The translations under genes and the position numbers were made by a program. Below, piece after piece: positions 45,208 to 54,440 of a stretch of 64,000 nt of DNA. Positions within the stretch are counted from its first letter, which is position 1. Every line of letters begins with the position of its first letter. The notes under the pieces were generated by a model. It was not told the origin of the DNA, ran no database searches, and saw nothing but the letters and a program-made list of their open reading frames with translations. Source of the stretch: Lacticaseibacillus chiayiensis (GTDB lineage: Bacteria > Bacillota > Bacilli > Lactobacillales > Lactobacillaceae); contig NZ_MSSM01000035.1 in NCBI RefSeq assembly GCF_004123795.1, positions 1-64,000 of the forward strand, given 5' to 3'.

Positions 45208-45672
45208 TCATTTCAGGCTCTGAAGTAAAGATTCATAGCGCTTACCCTGAGGAACAAACTCGAGATGACGCGTTGTATCCGACTGTTCATCTTTTTGAAA
45301 GTGGACCAGCAAATCGGTTTCAGGTTCGCTTGCGCCCAGAAAGTCCGGCCATTCAACGACTGAGACACCGTCACCTTCGAAGTATTCTTCAAGTCCGAGG
45401 TCCTCGGCACCACCGTCTTCCAAGCGGTAAAGATCCATATGATACAGTGGCAGCCGACCGTGACGATATTCGCGAATAATCGTAAACGTCGGGCTTTTGA
45501 CATAATCCGTGATGCCCAGTCCCTTAGCCAAGCCTTTGGTAAAACTGGTTTTACCGGCGCCAAGGTCACCATCCAATAAAAGGACATCTCCTGCCCGCAG
45601 ATGCGGACTGAGTGAAGCGGCGAATGCCTGCAGTGCGGCCTCGCTGGTAAAATCCTTTGTCAAACTTGTCAT
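45208..45672 (-). CDS. tsaE: tRNA threonylcarbamoyladenosine biosynthesis ATPase TsaE
   Basis: 154 residues. Walker A DGDLGAGKTSFTKGLAKGLG (35-50), then SPTFTIIREY, HMDLYRLEDG and VVEWPD, all family hallmarks. Works with TsaB/TsaD in t6A37 modification of ANN-decoding tRNAs. It overlaps pta by 4 bp, a common lactobacillar pairing. Confidence 0.94.
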   Translation of the reverse strand: MTSLTKDFTSEAALQAFAASLSPHLRAGDVLLLDGDLGAGKTSFTKGLAKGLGITDYVKSPTFTIIREYRHGRLPLYHMDLYRLEDGGAEDLGLEEYFEGDGVSVVEWPDFLGASEPETDLLVHFQKDEQSDTTRHLEFVPQGKRYESLLQSLK

Positions 45673-46646
45673 AGCAAGGTCTGGGCCGCTGTAATAATGG
45701 CCAACTTGTAGACGTCTTCTTCATTAGCGCCGCGGCTTAAGTCGGAAACCGGCTGATTCAAGCCTTGCAGAATCGGGCCGATGGCTTCAAAGCCGCCAAA
45801 CCGTTGGGCAATTTTGTAGCCAATGTTGCCGGATTGCAGTTCGGGGAAAATAAAGACGTTGGCTTCACCGGCGATTTTGGAATCTGGTGCCTTTTGCTTG
45901 GCAACAGTCGGAACGAATGCCGCGTCAAACTGCAGTTCACCATCCAACGCCAAATCCGGTGCCAACTCATGCGCCTTCTGGGTTGCGGCCACCACTTTGT
46001 CCACTTGTGGTCCCTTGGCACTTCCTTTAGTCGAAAATGACAACAAGGCAACTCGCGGCGGATCAATGTCGAATAAAGCCGCTGTTTTTGCTGATTCAAC
46101 CGCGATTTCTGCCAGTTGATCGGCATCCGGGTCGATATTAATCGCATTATCCGCAAATAAGTAACGTTCATCGCGACCACGCTGCATGATAAACGCGCCG
46201 CTAACAAGATGCACGCCGGGACGGGTCTTGATGATTTGCAAGGCTGGCCGTACGGTATCCGCTGTTGAATGAACCGCACCGGAAACCATACCGTCTGCTT
46301 CCTTCATATAAACAAGCATGGTGCCAAAATAATTGGCATCCTGAACAATCTTTTCCGCCTGCTCAGCGGTTGCCTTGCCTTTTCGTCGCTCAACGAATGC
46401 CGTCACCATCTTGGCGTGAAGATCATCATGCTCAGGATCGCGAACCGTCAACTTGCTTAAATCCCAGCTTTTTTTGGTTGCCAGGTTGTGAATTTTATCA
46501 GGGTTACCAAGCACAATCGCCTGCACCAATCCATCGGCTGTCAGTCGTACCGCTGCGCCTAAAACACGCGGATCCTCGCCTTCCGGAAATACAATGCGCA
46601 AATGCTTGTCATTAATTTTGTCTTTTAAGCTTTCAAATAAATCCAA
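45669..46646 (-). CDS. pta: Phosphate acetyltransferase
   Basis: 325 residues, interconverts acetyl-CoA and acetyl-phosphate. The PTA signature is present: KIHNLATKKS, EADGMVSGAVHSTADTVRPALQIIKT, GQ-type DGELQFDAAFVP, and ANVFIFPELQSGNIGYKIAQRFGG near the C terminus. In a heterofermentative-capable lactobacillus it serves acetate formation and acetyl-CoA supply. Confidence 0.95.
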   Translation of the reverse strand: MDLFESLKDKINDKHLRIVFPEGEDPRVLGAAVRLTADGLVQAIVLGNPDKIHNLATKKSWDLSKLTVRDPEHDDLHAKMVTAFVERRKGKATAEQAEKIVQDANYFGTMLVYMKEADGMVSGAVHSTADTVRPALQIIKTRPGVHLVSGAFIMQRGRDERYLFADNAINIDPDADQLAEIAVESAKTAALFDIDPPRVALLSFSTKGSAKGPQVDKVVAATQKAHELAPDLALDGELQFDAAFVPTVAKQKAPDSKIAGEANVFIFPELQSGNIGYKIAQRFGGFEAIGPILQGLNQPVSDLSRGANEEDVYKLAIITAAQTLL

Positions 46647-46660
46647 ATCTTATCCCTCCA

Positions 46661-46674
46661 TAAAAGCGCTTTAT
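46661..46674. promoter_or_regulatory. Possible cre (CcpA site) upstream of pta
   Basis: TAAAAGCGCTTTAT keeps the AAAGCGCTTT core of catabolite-response elements with three end mismatches. It lies 15 bp before the pta start codon. pta is CcpA-controlled in other Firmicutes. Confidence 0.35.
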
Positions 46675-46834
46675 TCCTTAACATCATACCGTCTTTATCG
46701 GGTCATGACCAGCGGAAGACAATGGAAAAACACCTCAGGTCACTTGCACCGTGCATTTGCTTCGAAACAATAAACTGCCGAACAAGCCTCGCATCACGAT
46801 GCTTATCACTGGAGCAAGCGATCATTGCGCTTGG

Positions 46835-47533
46835 TTAGCTGGCGGCCGTGACCGTTTCCGGCAGTTGCCAGTTAATCGGCGTTTCACCCATTTTTTTCAA
46901 CGCTTCATTGGTACGGGAAAACGGTCGGCTGCCGAAAAACCCACGAGATGCCGATAACGGACTTGGATGCGCGGAGGCAATGATCGCATTCTTGCTGGTA
47001 TCAATCAACGCAGCTTTCTTCTTGGCAGCATTGCCCCACAAAATAAACACAACTCCGCCACGGGCAGACAAAGCCGCAATCGCTGCATCTGTTAGCTCTT
47101 CCCATCCATGATTCTGGTGGGAATAAGCCCGACCTGCCTGCACGGTTAAGACCGCATTCAGCAACAAGACCCCTTGATCGGCCCATGCTTTTAGATACCC
47201 GTGATGCACCGGTGGATAGCCTAAATCGCTTTGTAATTCCTTATAAATATTTTGCAACGATGGCGGCAATGCCACACCAGGCGCAACCGCAAAGCTTGCC
47301 CCGACTGCCTGATGCGGATTATGGTAAGGATCCTGTCCCAAAATGACCACTTTGACGTCATGAAACGGGGTCCATTCGAACGCCTGAAAAATGTGATGCA
47401 TTTCTGGATAAATCGTTTTGGTTGTGTATTCTTCCTTCAAGAACTCATGCAGCCGGGCATACTCGGGACTTTCGAAAATCGGTTCCAGCACCGTCTGCCA
47501 ATCATTATGTATTAATGTTTTCAAAAGCTGCAC
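46835..47533 (-). CDS. ung: Uracil-DNA glycosylase, family 1
   Basis: 232 residues. Water-activating motif [15 protein letters not shown] (Asp68), [30 protein letters not shown], and the leucine-loop [17 protein letters not shown]. All active-site motifs intact. Probably first gene of the ung-pta-tsaE group, though a gap of 188 bp before pta may hold a separate promoter. Confidence 0.96.
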   Translation of the reverse strand: MQLLKTLIHNDWQTVLEPIFESPEYARLHEFLKEEYTTKTIYPEMHHIFQAFEWTPFHDVKVVILGQDPYHNPHQAVGASFAVAPGVALPPSLQNIYKELQSDLGYPPVHHGYLKAWADQGVLLLNAVLTVQAGRAYSHQNHGWEELTDAAIAALSARGGVVFILWGNAAKKKAALIDTSKNAIIASAHPSPLSASRGFFGSRPFSRTNEALKKMGETPINWQLPETVTAAS

Positions 47534-47642
47534 CTCCGCAAATAGTGTACAAGAATCCCTGCGCGTTTGCTACCGGGCAACCGCTTTTCATGCTAAAATT
47601 AAGAACGTAATCGCACCATGACAAACCGGAGGGAACAGTAAT

Positions 47643-48536
47643 ATGATCAAACTTATTGCATCAGACATGGATGGCACGCTTTTGAATGACAAAATGGAAG
47701 TTTCAGACGAAAATGCCAAGGCCATCCGTGAAGCGCAAGCCGCTGGTATCGAGTTCATGGTTGCCACCGGGCGCGGTGTTACTGAAGCCAAGCCGTTATT
47801 GGCGGCGCAGCATCTAAAGCCCGCGTTCATCACGTTAAACGGCGCCATGGTTTTTGACGAGGCTGGCAACCCGGTTGTTACAATCCCTATCGCCGACGAT
47901 TTAAGCCAGTACGTTGTCGATGCGTTACAAGCCAGTGACATCTACTTCGAGATTACGACCAATAAAGGCGTCTTTTCCGATAGCCGGGTTAAGCGCATTC
48001 AGAACGTGGCCGACTTGTTAGTCGATCTCAACCCTGATACGACTTACAAACTCGCCGTTGCTTTGGCGGCTGCCCGGTTGGAAATCATGAATATTAACTA
48101 TGTGGATGATTATCAGAAATTACTGGACGATCCGACGATCCAGATTATGAAAATCATCGCTTACACAGGCGAATCACCTGACATTTTAAAGGCCCCCGCC
48201 AAAACATTTAAAGCGACCGGTAAATTAAGTGTCACGTCCAGTTCGGTTAACAACATTGAGATCAATAACATTAAGGCACAGAAGGGTTATGCGGTTGAAG
48301 CTTATGCTAAACAACAAGGCATCACAATGGATGAGGTCATGGCCATTGGCGACAATTTAAACGATGCTAGCATGATTAAAATGGCCAAGTACGGCATCGC
48401 CATGGGCAACGCGATCCCTGAAATCACCGACCTGGCTTGGGGTACGACTGGCACCAATGGCGAAAATGGCGTTGCTGAGGCGATTCGCAAAGCCATTCGG
48501 ATCAATAAAGCGGAAGCAACGAACGCACGTTTCTAG
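47643..48536 (+). CDS. Cof-type HAD-IIB phosphatase
   Basis: 297 residues. Motif I ASDMDGTLLN (Asp8, Asp10), motif II VATGRG, and the C-terminal MAIGDNLNDASMIKMAKYGIAMGNAI hallmark. Sugar-phosphate or FMN phosphatase family; the substrate cannot be predicted. A GGAGGG ribosome-binding site precedes the ATG. Followed after 51 bp by a LURP-one-like gene. Confidence 0.9.
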   Translation: MIKLIASDMDGTLLNDKMEVSDENAKAIREAQAAGIEFMVATGRGVTEAKPLLAAQHLKPAFITLNGAMVFDEAGNPVVTIPIADDLSQYVVDALQASDIYFEITTNKGVFSDSRVKRIQNVADLLVDLNPDTTYKLAVALAAARLEIMNINYVDDYQKLLDDPTIQIMKIIAYTGESPDILKAPAKTFKATGKLSVTSSSVNNIEINNIKAQKGYAVEAYAKQQGITMDEVMAIGDNLNDASMIKMAKYGIAMGNAIPEITDLAWGTTGTNGENGVAEAIRKAIRINKAEATNARF

Positions 48537-48587
48537 GATTGACAGCTGAACTACATCATGCAAGCCTTCAAGGGAGCAGGTTAGCAA

Positions 48588-49094
48588 ATGGCGTTATATC
48601 TTGACATCAATGCATTGAGTACCGGCAGTCTTAGTGTGGTCAAAACCGACACTGGCAAGCCTGCCTACATTTTGACCACCCGCCACGGTCTCATTAATGG
48701 TGGTTTCGATTTGAATACGCTCAGCGGCAACCCATTAGGCTCGATCCGGCAGAAAACGGTCAGTGTTTTCCCACGTTATGACCTGTACATCGCCAACCGG
48801 AATGTTGCCAGCGTCAAAAAAATGTTCGGCGTCTGGCACCAGTTTATTTTTATTTCAAAGCTCAATTGGGTGGCCATGGGGAATCTTCTGAACAACCATT
48901 ACCAAGTCTTCCACGGCGTTAAAACGATTTTTAGTGCCGGGGAAGTCGCACCGGCGATCGTTAAACTGACCATTCCTAACAATCGTGATATACCGGCTGC
49001 CATTTTGCTGGCGGCTATCCTCGACCGCTTCCGCCACGTCGGCGTGGCCGATCCGCTCAAACGTTACGAGTACGGGCTTGACTTTCCGGATTAG
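48588..49094 (+). CDS. LURP-one/tubby-like family protein (tentative)
   Basis: 168 residues, all-beta in appearance with alternating hydrophobic strands: ALYLDINALSTGSLSVVKTD, PAYILTTRHG, LGSIRQKTVSVFPRYDLYI, then a helical C-terminal VAPAIVKLTIPNNRDIPAAI-LLAAILDRF. This resembles the LURP-one-related (YxjI/tubby-like) scaffold with its buried C-terminal helix. Fold call is from pattern only. Co-directional with the HAD gene and followed by a strong terminator. Confidence 0.5.
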   Translation: MALYLDINALSTGSLSVVKTDTGKPAYILTTRHGLINGGFDLNTLSGNPLGSIRQKTVSVFPRYDLYIANRNVASVKKMFGVWHQFIFISKLNWVAMGNLLNNHYQVFHGVKTIFSAGEVAPAIVKLTIPNNRDIPAAILLAAILDRFRHVGVADPLKRYEYGLDFPD

Positions 49095-49118
49095 CGTCTA
49101 GGTTTAAAAGAGTTCCTC

Positions 49119-49166
49119 AAACAAATAGACATCAGAGAGTCAACGCATCTCTGATGTCTATTTGTT
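49119..49166. terminator. Bidirectional terminator
   Basis: AAACAAATAGACATCAGAGA paired with TCTCTGATGTCTATTTGTTT around a 9-nt loop. It serves both the LURP-one-like gene and the convergent GNAT gene. Confidence 0.9.
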
Positions 49167-49200
49167 TAGTTCATTGTGTCTCTGCCGCAAATCGCAGCCG

Positions 49201-49773
49201 TCACTCTCCCACCGGCCGAACCATGTGATCGTATCGATGACTACCGATCATGAGTTCCCCGTTTTTGACGAAACCATTGCGTTCGTATAGTTTCTTGGCC
49301 CGCGGATTTTGCTGGTCGACATTCAGACTCACAACGTCGGCTTTGTGTGCACGGGCGACTGGATCAACGGCCTGCAGCAATTTTGTGCCAATACCGTGTC
49401 CCTGAGCACTCGGCGCCACTGCCAACGTATCCAGATACCATTCTCCCGGGTAAGTTTCCGTATCCGTAAACAGCGATGATTGCGGGGTTAATCCCAGTTT
49501 AGGTAATAATGGCTGCAACGCATCATCGATATGCGCCTCCTGTTCATGCAGATAGCCAACCGCGATGCCTTCGATTTTGCCTTTCTGATCGGCCACGAGT
49601 ATCTGGGGATAGCCGTATCGATAAGTCGGCAGAAGAAATGCCTGTTGCAGCACCGAATAAAGCGTCTTCTTCGGCACGCGCATCAGTTGCGGAATCTCCA
49701 TTTCGGTAAAAACAATATCAATCAGCGGTGCCACCTGAGCAGCATCCGCGGGTTTACTTGGACGTATGATCAC
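49201..49773 (-). CDS. GNAT-family N-acetyltransferase
   Basis: 190 residues. Acetyl-CoA site WYLDTLAVAPSAQGHGIGTKLL (motif A, Q-x-x-G-x-G/A) and NPRAKKLYERNGFVKNGE (motif B) are clear. Acceptor unknown. Short leader with GGAGCGAT as ribosome-binding site. Confidence 0.88.
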   Translation of the reverse strand: MIIRPSKPADAAQVAPLIDIVFTEMEIPQLMRVPKKTLYSVLQQAFLLPTYRYGYPQILVADQKGKIEGIAVGYLHEQEAHIDDALQPLLPKLGLTPQSSLFTDTETYPGEWYLDTLAVAPSAQGHGIGTKLLQAVDPVARAHKADVVSLNVDQQNPRAKKLYERNGFVKNGELMIGSHRYDHMVRPVGE

Positions 49774-50072
49774 AACAATCGCTCCTTTTTCTTGTGATTT
49801 ATTATAGCAAAAAAAGCGAACGTTCGCGTGTTACCGCTTCCGGATCATTAATTTAATGTTTTTAAGCGAATAAGTCCAATTTTCCGCCGTTCTGGGTTAA
49901 AATATGTGAAGAGTTGTGTTGGTTTGCTGCCCACTAGATATCGTCAAATGGTGCAGCTACAACGCAATATCTTGTTCCAAATTTTCTTTTTGGCGCGACC
50001 CTGTTTAGCAAACTATGCGGGACCGACGAACGGAGGTGAGGAGCAGAAAACTATTTGAAGGAGCGTACTGGG

Positions 50073-51134
50073 TTGAAAGTTACTTTCAAGGACGTCACGA
50101 TGTCCTACGATGGCAAGACAGATACCCTGAAGGATCTGAATTTTACCATTCCCGATGGCACGCTGGTTTCCCTGCTGGGTCCTTCCGGCGGCGGTAAAAC
50201 CACAACGTTGAATTTGATTTCAGGGTTGTTGGCCCCTACTGCTGGGCAAATCTTTTTTGGCGACACCGATATGACCAAAAAAGATGCCTTAGCCCGTAAA
50301 GTCGGCATGGTATTTCAGAACTACAGTCTGTATCCGCACTTGTCAGTGTTAGACAATATCGCCTTTCCACTGAAAATGGCTAAAGTCAGCAAGGCAGAGC
50401 GCCACGCTAAAGCTAAGGATCTTGCTAAGTTGGTCCATGTCGAAGACCAGCTTGACAAGAAACCGGGTGCCTTGTCTGGCGGTCAACAGCAGCGTGTCGC
50501 CATTGCACGAGCGCTGGCCAAATCACCAAGCTTACTGTTGCTGGATGAACCGCTATCCAATCTCGATGCGCGGCTGCGAATTGAGATGCGGGAAGAGATT
50601 CGCCGAATTCAGCGCGAAACCGGCGTTACGACCATCTTCGTCACCCATGACCAGGATGAAGCCTTGCATATTTCCGACAATATCATGGTTCTGGCCAATG
50701 GGTCGATTCAACAGTTCAGTTCACCGCAGACACTATACGATCAACCTAACAACTTGTTTGTGGCTAAGTTTATCGGCGAACCCGTCATTAACACCATTCC
50801 GGCACAGGCCTTAGCTGCTGATCTAGCGGGAATCGTTCCGGAAGATATTTTGAAGCAAGCCGAAACTGCTGGAATTCGCAGTGAGGCACTTATCCCTTAC
50901 GATGCCGGTGAGAATGTGTTGGCCAAACTTCATGGCAAGATTACCCAAAGTTCTAAGTACGGCCGGGAAGCCACCGCCAATATTACTTACAACGGTGAAC
51001 ATCTCTTGTCGACTGAAATGGCCGGTGTTTCTGGCAGTCAACCAGAGTTGGATTTTTACCTCACCAAATCAGGATTCTTTCTCTTTGATCAGTCTGGCGC
51101 CTTGATTTTTGGTGGTGAAAGTCATGCTGAATGA
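50073..51134 (+). CDS. Ugp/Msm-type ABC importer ATP-binding protein
   Basis: 353 residues from the TTG at 50073, which lies 9 nt after AAGGAG; a TTG at 50055 is open but overlaps that site. Walker A GPSGGGKTT, signature [16 protein letters not shown], Walker [12 protein letters not shown], and a C-terminal regulatory TOBE domain as in MalK/UgpC. First gene of a four-gene import operon. Confidence 0.9.
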   Translation: MKVTFKDVTMSYDGKTDTLKDLNFTIPDGTLVSLLGPSGGGKTTTLNLISGLLAPTAGQIFFGDTDMTKKDALARKVGMVFQNYSLYPHLSVLDNIAFPLKMAKVSKAERHAKAKDLAKLVHVEDQLDKKPGALSGGQQQRVAIARALAKSPSLLLLDEPLSNLDARLRIEMREEIRRIQRETGVTTIFVTHDQDEALHISDNIMVLANGSIQQFSSPQTLYDQPNNLFVAKFIGEPVINTIPAQALAADLAGIVPEDILKQAETAGIRSEALIPYDAGENVLAKLHGKITQSSKYGREATANITYNGEHLLSTEMAGVSGSQPELDFYLTKSGFFLFDQSGALIFGGESHAE

Positions 51135-52017
51135 AAAAGCCAGCTTTAAATCGACGGCCAAGGCAGCGTTGTATTTACTGCCGATGCTTGTCATTACTAT
51201 TACCTTTAACATCTGGCCGATCATCAACTCTTTTTTAATGAGCCTGTATACCAAGTATGACTTTTACACAGATAAGGTAAGCGGCTGGGGATTCGATAAT
51301 TTCGTCTATCTCTGGAATGATCCTGACTTTCACCTTGCCGTTCGGAATACGTTGGTTTTCGTGGTCGGCGTGGTGCCGATAACGGTTATTTTGTCTTTGA
51401 TCATTGCGTTGTTGCTGAATCAGGTCAAGTTCATTTCCGGGTTTTTCCGAACTGTCTACTTCTTGCCGTTTGTTACCAGTACTGTCGCTATTGCCATGGT
51501 CTGGAATTGGATGTTTCATAGTAATTACGGCTTGGTCAATTATTTTCTGAGCTGGTTTGGCGTTCATCCGATCAACTGGCTGACCGATCCACATTATGCC
51601 TTGCTGGCTTTGATTATCATGAGTATCTGGAAAAGCCTGGGCTTTAACATTATTCTTTTCCTGGTTGGTTTAAACAACATCGATCATGGTTATTACGAAG
51701 CGGCGGAAATTGACGGGGCCAATGCTCGTCAGCGTTTCTGGAACATCACCATTCCGATGCTTTCGCCGATTACCTTCCTGGTGTCGGTCAATGGCATTAT
51801 CGGTAGCTTCAAAGTCTTCGATGAAATCTTTGCCTTGTTCCAAGGAACACCGGGACCGGGCAAAGCTGATTTGACGATTGTGTATTACCTGTATCAGAAG
51901 TTTTACACCGAGTACAAGTATCCGATTGCCGCGGCATCAGGCGTTGTGCTTTTCTTCCTCATCTTGCTCGTGACACTCGTGCAGTTGTGGTATTCGCGCA
52001 AGCACGTTCATTATTAA
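51124..52017 (+). CDS. ABC importer permease, UgpA/MalF type
   Basis: 297 residues from the ATG at 51124, overlapping the ATPase gene by 11 bp. Six TM helices and EAA loop YYEAAEIDGANARQRFWNITIPMLSPI. It is followed after 15 bp by the second permease. Confidence 0.9.
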   Translation: MLNEKASFKSTAKAALYLLPMLVITITFNIWPIINSFLMSLYTKYDFYTDKVSGWGFDNFVYLWNDPDFHLAVRNTLVFVVGVVPITVILSLIIALLLNQVKFISGFFRTVYFLPFVTSTVAIAMVWNWMFHSNYGLVNYFLSWFGVHPINWLTDPHYALLALIIMSIWKSLGFNIILFLVGLNNIDHGYYEAAEIDGANARQRFWNITIPMLSPITFLVSVNGIIGSFKVFDEIFALFQGTPGPGKADLTIVYYLYQKFYTEYKYPIAAASGVVLFFLILLVTLVQLWYSRKHVHY

Positions 52018-52032
52018 GGGGGGAAGCAGAAA

Positions 52033-52854
52033 ATGGCTAAAAAGCTCAGTAAGGTTTTACTTTATCTGATCGTTATTTTAGGGGCCATCACCATGCTGAT
52101 CCCCTTCTTATGGATGATTTCGACGTCATTGAAAACGGCACCGGAAACGATCGCGGTGCCACCGATCTGGATTCCAAAGTCCTTGCAGTGGGGCAACTAC
52201 ATCAAGGCGTGGAATGAAGCACCGTTTGGCCAATACTTCATTAACAGTATTATCGTCACGGTTGTCACCACGGTCGGTCAGCTTTTCACCAGTATTCTTG
52301 CCGCATTCGCCTTTGCGCGTCTGAAGTTCTACGGCAAAAATATTTTGTTCGTTATCTTTTTGGGGACCATGATGATCCCCGGTGAAATGCTGATCATCCC
52401 TAACTTTGTGACACTGTCGCACTTAGGGCTAATCGACCACTATGGCGCGTTGATTCTGCCGTGGCTGGCCAGTTTCTTTACGGTTTTCACGTTACGTCAA
52501 ACATTCCAATCCACCCCGGACCAGATTTATTACGCTGCCAAAATCGACGGCGCTTCGGATTGGAAGTATCTATGGCAGGTGCTCGTTCCGATGAGCAAGT
52601 CCACCATCACGGCGGTGACTGTCCTTCAAGTCATCGGTTCATGGAACGCCTTCATGTGGCCGTTGATTGTCACCAACTCCGATAAGATGCGCACCCTGCC
52701 AGTCGGCTTACAGGCCTTCACGACCGATGCTGGCACACAATATCAACTTTTGATGGCGGCTTCTACTTTCGTCATCATTCCAATGGTCATTTTGTATATC
52801 TTCTTGCAGAAGTACATTATTGCTGGGATTTCTAAAGCTGGATTGAAAGGATAA
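52033..52854 (+). CDS. ABC importer permease, UgpE/MalG type
   Basis: 273 residues, six TM helices, with the MalG-type opening IPFLWMISTSLKTAPE and the EAA loop IYYAAKIDGASDWKYLWQVLVPMSKSTI. GGGGGAAGC ribosome-binding site. Confidence 0.92.
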   Translation: MAKKLSKVLLYLIVILGAITMLIPFLWMISTSLKTAPETIAVPPIWIPKSLQWGNYIKAWNEAPFGQYFINSIIVTVVTTVGQLFTSILAAFAFARLKFYGKNILFVIFLGTMMIPGEMLIIPNFVTLSHLGLIDHYGALILPWLASFFTVFTLRQTFQSTPDQIYYAAKIDGASDWKYLWQVLVPMSKSTITAVTVLQVIGSWNAFMWPLIVTNSDKMRTLPVGLQAFTTDAGTQYQLLMAASTFVIIPMVILYIFLQKYIIAGISKAGLKG

Positions 52855-52863
52855 TCTATCAAA

Positions 52864-54180
52864 ATGAAAAAGCAAACTTGGGTAAAAAAAATCTTACTTG
52901 CAATGCTTACCGTCACACTGGTTGCCGTCTTGACCGCCTGTGGCAGCAATAGCAGCAGCAAATCCAGTTCCACGACTAAGAGCGATTCAGGAAAACGGGT
53001 CACGATTACTTTCTGGCATGGGATGAACGGTCCTTACCAAAAGGCGATCAACCAGATCATCACCGACTTCAACAAGAGTCAAAAGCAATACAAGGTCGTC
53101 GGTACAGCACAAGGTAATTACACGGCGTTGCAACAAAAGATTATGGCGGCAGCCAAGTCCCATAACCTGCCAACAATTGCCCAGACGACTTACACGACGG
53201 TTCCTGACTATGTTAAAAATGGTTTTATCATGCCACTCGATCAGTATATGCTGAAAGGTGACAACAAGATGAGTTCTAGTGATTTAAAGGATATCTATCC
53301 AGCCTTCCTGTCAAGCTCGAAGTATCAAGGCAAGTACTACAGTGTACCTTTCTCCAAATCAACCCGAATCCTTTTTTATAATGAAGCCCTGATGAAGAAG
53401 TACAACATCGACAAGCCTAAGAGTTGGGAAGACATCAAGAAAGATGCCCCTAAGTTAAAAGCTGACGGCATTGCCGCAATTGGTTTTGATAAGAGCTTCG
53501 ACATGGAATTTGAAGGTTTGGCGCGTCAAGCCGGCAACCCGCTTGTTTCGGCCAAACCGTTGAAAGCCAACCTCGACACCAAAAAGACCATCACCGCAGC
53601 TAACTTCATCATGGACATGGTTAACAGCGGTGAAGCCAAAACTGCCGGCGAAGACATTTACGGTGACAAGAACTTCACTTCCGGCAAGACTCTCTTCTAC
53701 GCCGGTTCAAGCGCAGGGATCACGAACATGAAGCAAAATGCACCTAAAGACTTCAAATGGGGTACTATGCCACTGCCAAGTTACAAAGGCAAGAAAGCGA
53801 CCGAACTGGCCGGTAACGACATCGTCCTCTTCAAGTCTGCAACCCCTGACAAGCAAAAGGGTGCCTGGGCATTCATGAAGTTCTTACTGTCTGAAAAGGA
53901 AACTTCGAAGTGGGCCGAGCTGACCGGTTATGTGCCACTGCGTAAATCTGCGGTTCAATCTGCTGACTTCAAGAAGTATCTAAACGACAACGAAACCAGC
54001 AAGGCTGCGGTTGATTCCCTCGGCTTTGGCTTCCAGTCAACAGCATTCATCGGTTTCTCGGAATATCGTAACGATCTTCTGAATGCGGTTGATGCGATGC
54101 TGACCAAACATGAAAAGCCGGAACAGGCATTGAAGACTCTGCAAGGGCAAGCGGAAACGATTATCAAGACGAATAAGTAA
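52864..54180 (+). CDS. ABC importer substrate-binding lipoprotein (UgpB-like)
   Basis: 438 residues. Lipoprotein signal peptide with lipobox LTAC (Cys at about 26), a Ser/Lys linker, then a cluster B-type binding fold: ITFWHGMNGPYQKAINQIITDFNKSQ, MAAAKSHNLPTIAQTTYTTV, YYSVPFSKSTRILFYNEALMKK, GKTLFYAGSSAG. The WHGM and PxFAQxY-like blocks (here PTIAQTTY) favour glycerol-3-phosphate or glycerophosphodiester (Ugp) over maltose, though a sugar is possible. Confidence 0.85.
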   Translation: MKKQTWVKKILLAMLTVTLVAVLTACGSNSSSKSSSTTKSDSGKRVTITFWHGMNGPYQKAINQIITDFNKSQKQYKVVGTAQGNYTALQQKIMAAAKSHNLPTIAQTTYTTVPDYVKNGFIMPLDQYMLKGDNKMSSSDLKDIYPAFLSSSKYQGKYYSVPFSKSTRILFYNEALMKKYNIDKPKSWEDIKKDAPKLKADGIAAIGFDKSFDMEFEGLARQAGNPLVSAKPLKANLDTKKTITAANFIMDMVNSGEAKTAGEDIYGDKNFTSGKTLFYAGSSAGITNMKQNAPKDFKWGTMPLPSYKGKKATELAGNDIVLFKSATPDKQKGAWAFMKFLLSEKETSKWAELTGYVPLRKSAVQSADFKKYLNDNETSKAAVDSLGFGFQSTAFIGFSEYRNDLLNAVDAMLTKHEKPEQALKTLQGQAETIIKTNK

Positions 54181-54244
54181 CTGTTTAGCTTAATAACAAC
54201 GTTTCATGCAACTAAGTCATCATTACTATGCTCGAATGAAACGT

Positions 54245-54289
54245 GATCGGTCTCAGAGATGTCGTGCATCTCAGGGACCGATTTTTTTG
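54245..54289 (+). terminator. Terminator of the Ugp-like operon
   Basis: ATCGGTC..GAGATG / CATCTC..GACCGAT stem followed by TTTTTTT. Confidence 0.9.
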
Positions 54290-54338
54290 CAGCATTTACT
54301 TCCTAGGAGTGAAAGTTCCCCAGTTACAAAAACCTGCA

Positions 54339-54352
54339 TGTAAGCGCTTGTG
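54339..54352 (+). promoter_or_regulatory. Possible cre upstream of the MBL-fold gene
   Basis: TGTAAGCGCTTGTG matches the cre consensus TGWAANCGNTNWCA except near the right end. It lies about 90 bp before the gene and suggests carbon-catabolite control. Confidence 0.35.
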
Positions 54353-54440
54353 TTCACCCGCTCTTTTGTTGTTTTTCAAGCTTCCTCGGAGTACGCTTTA
54401 ATGTTCTCAAAAAACTTAACGAGACATTGGAGGAAATAAC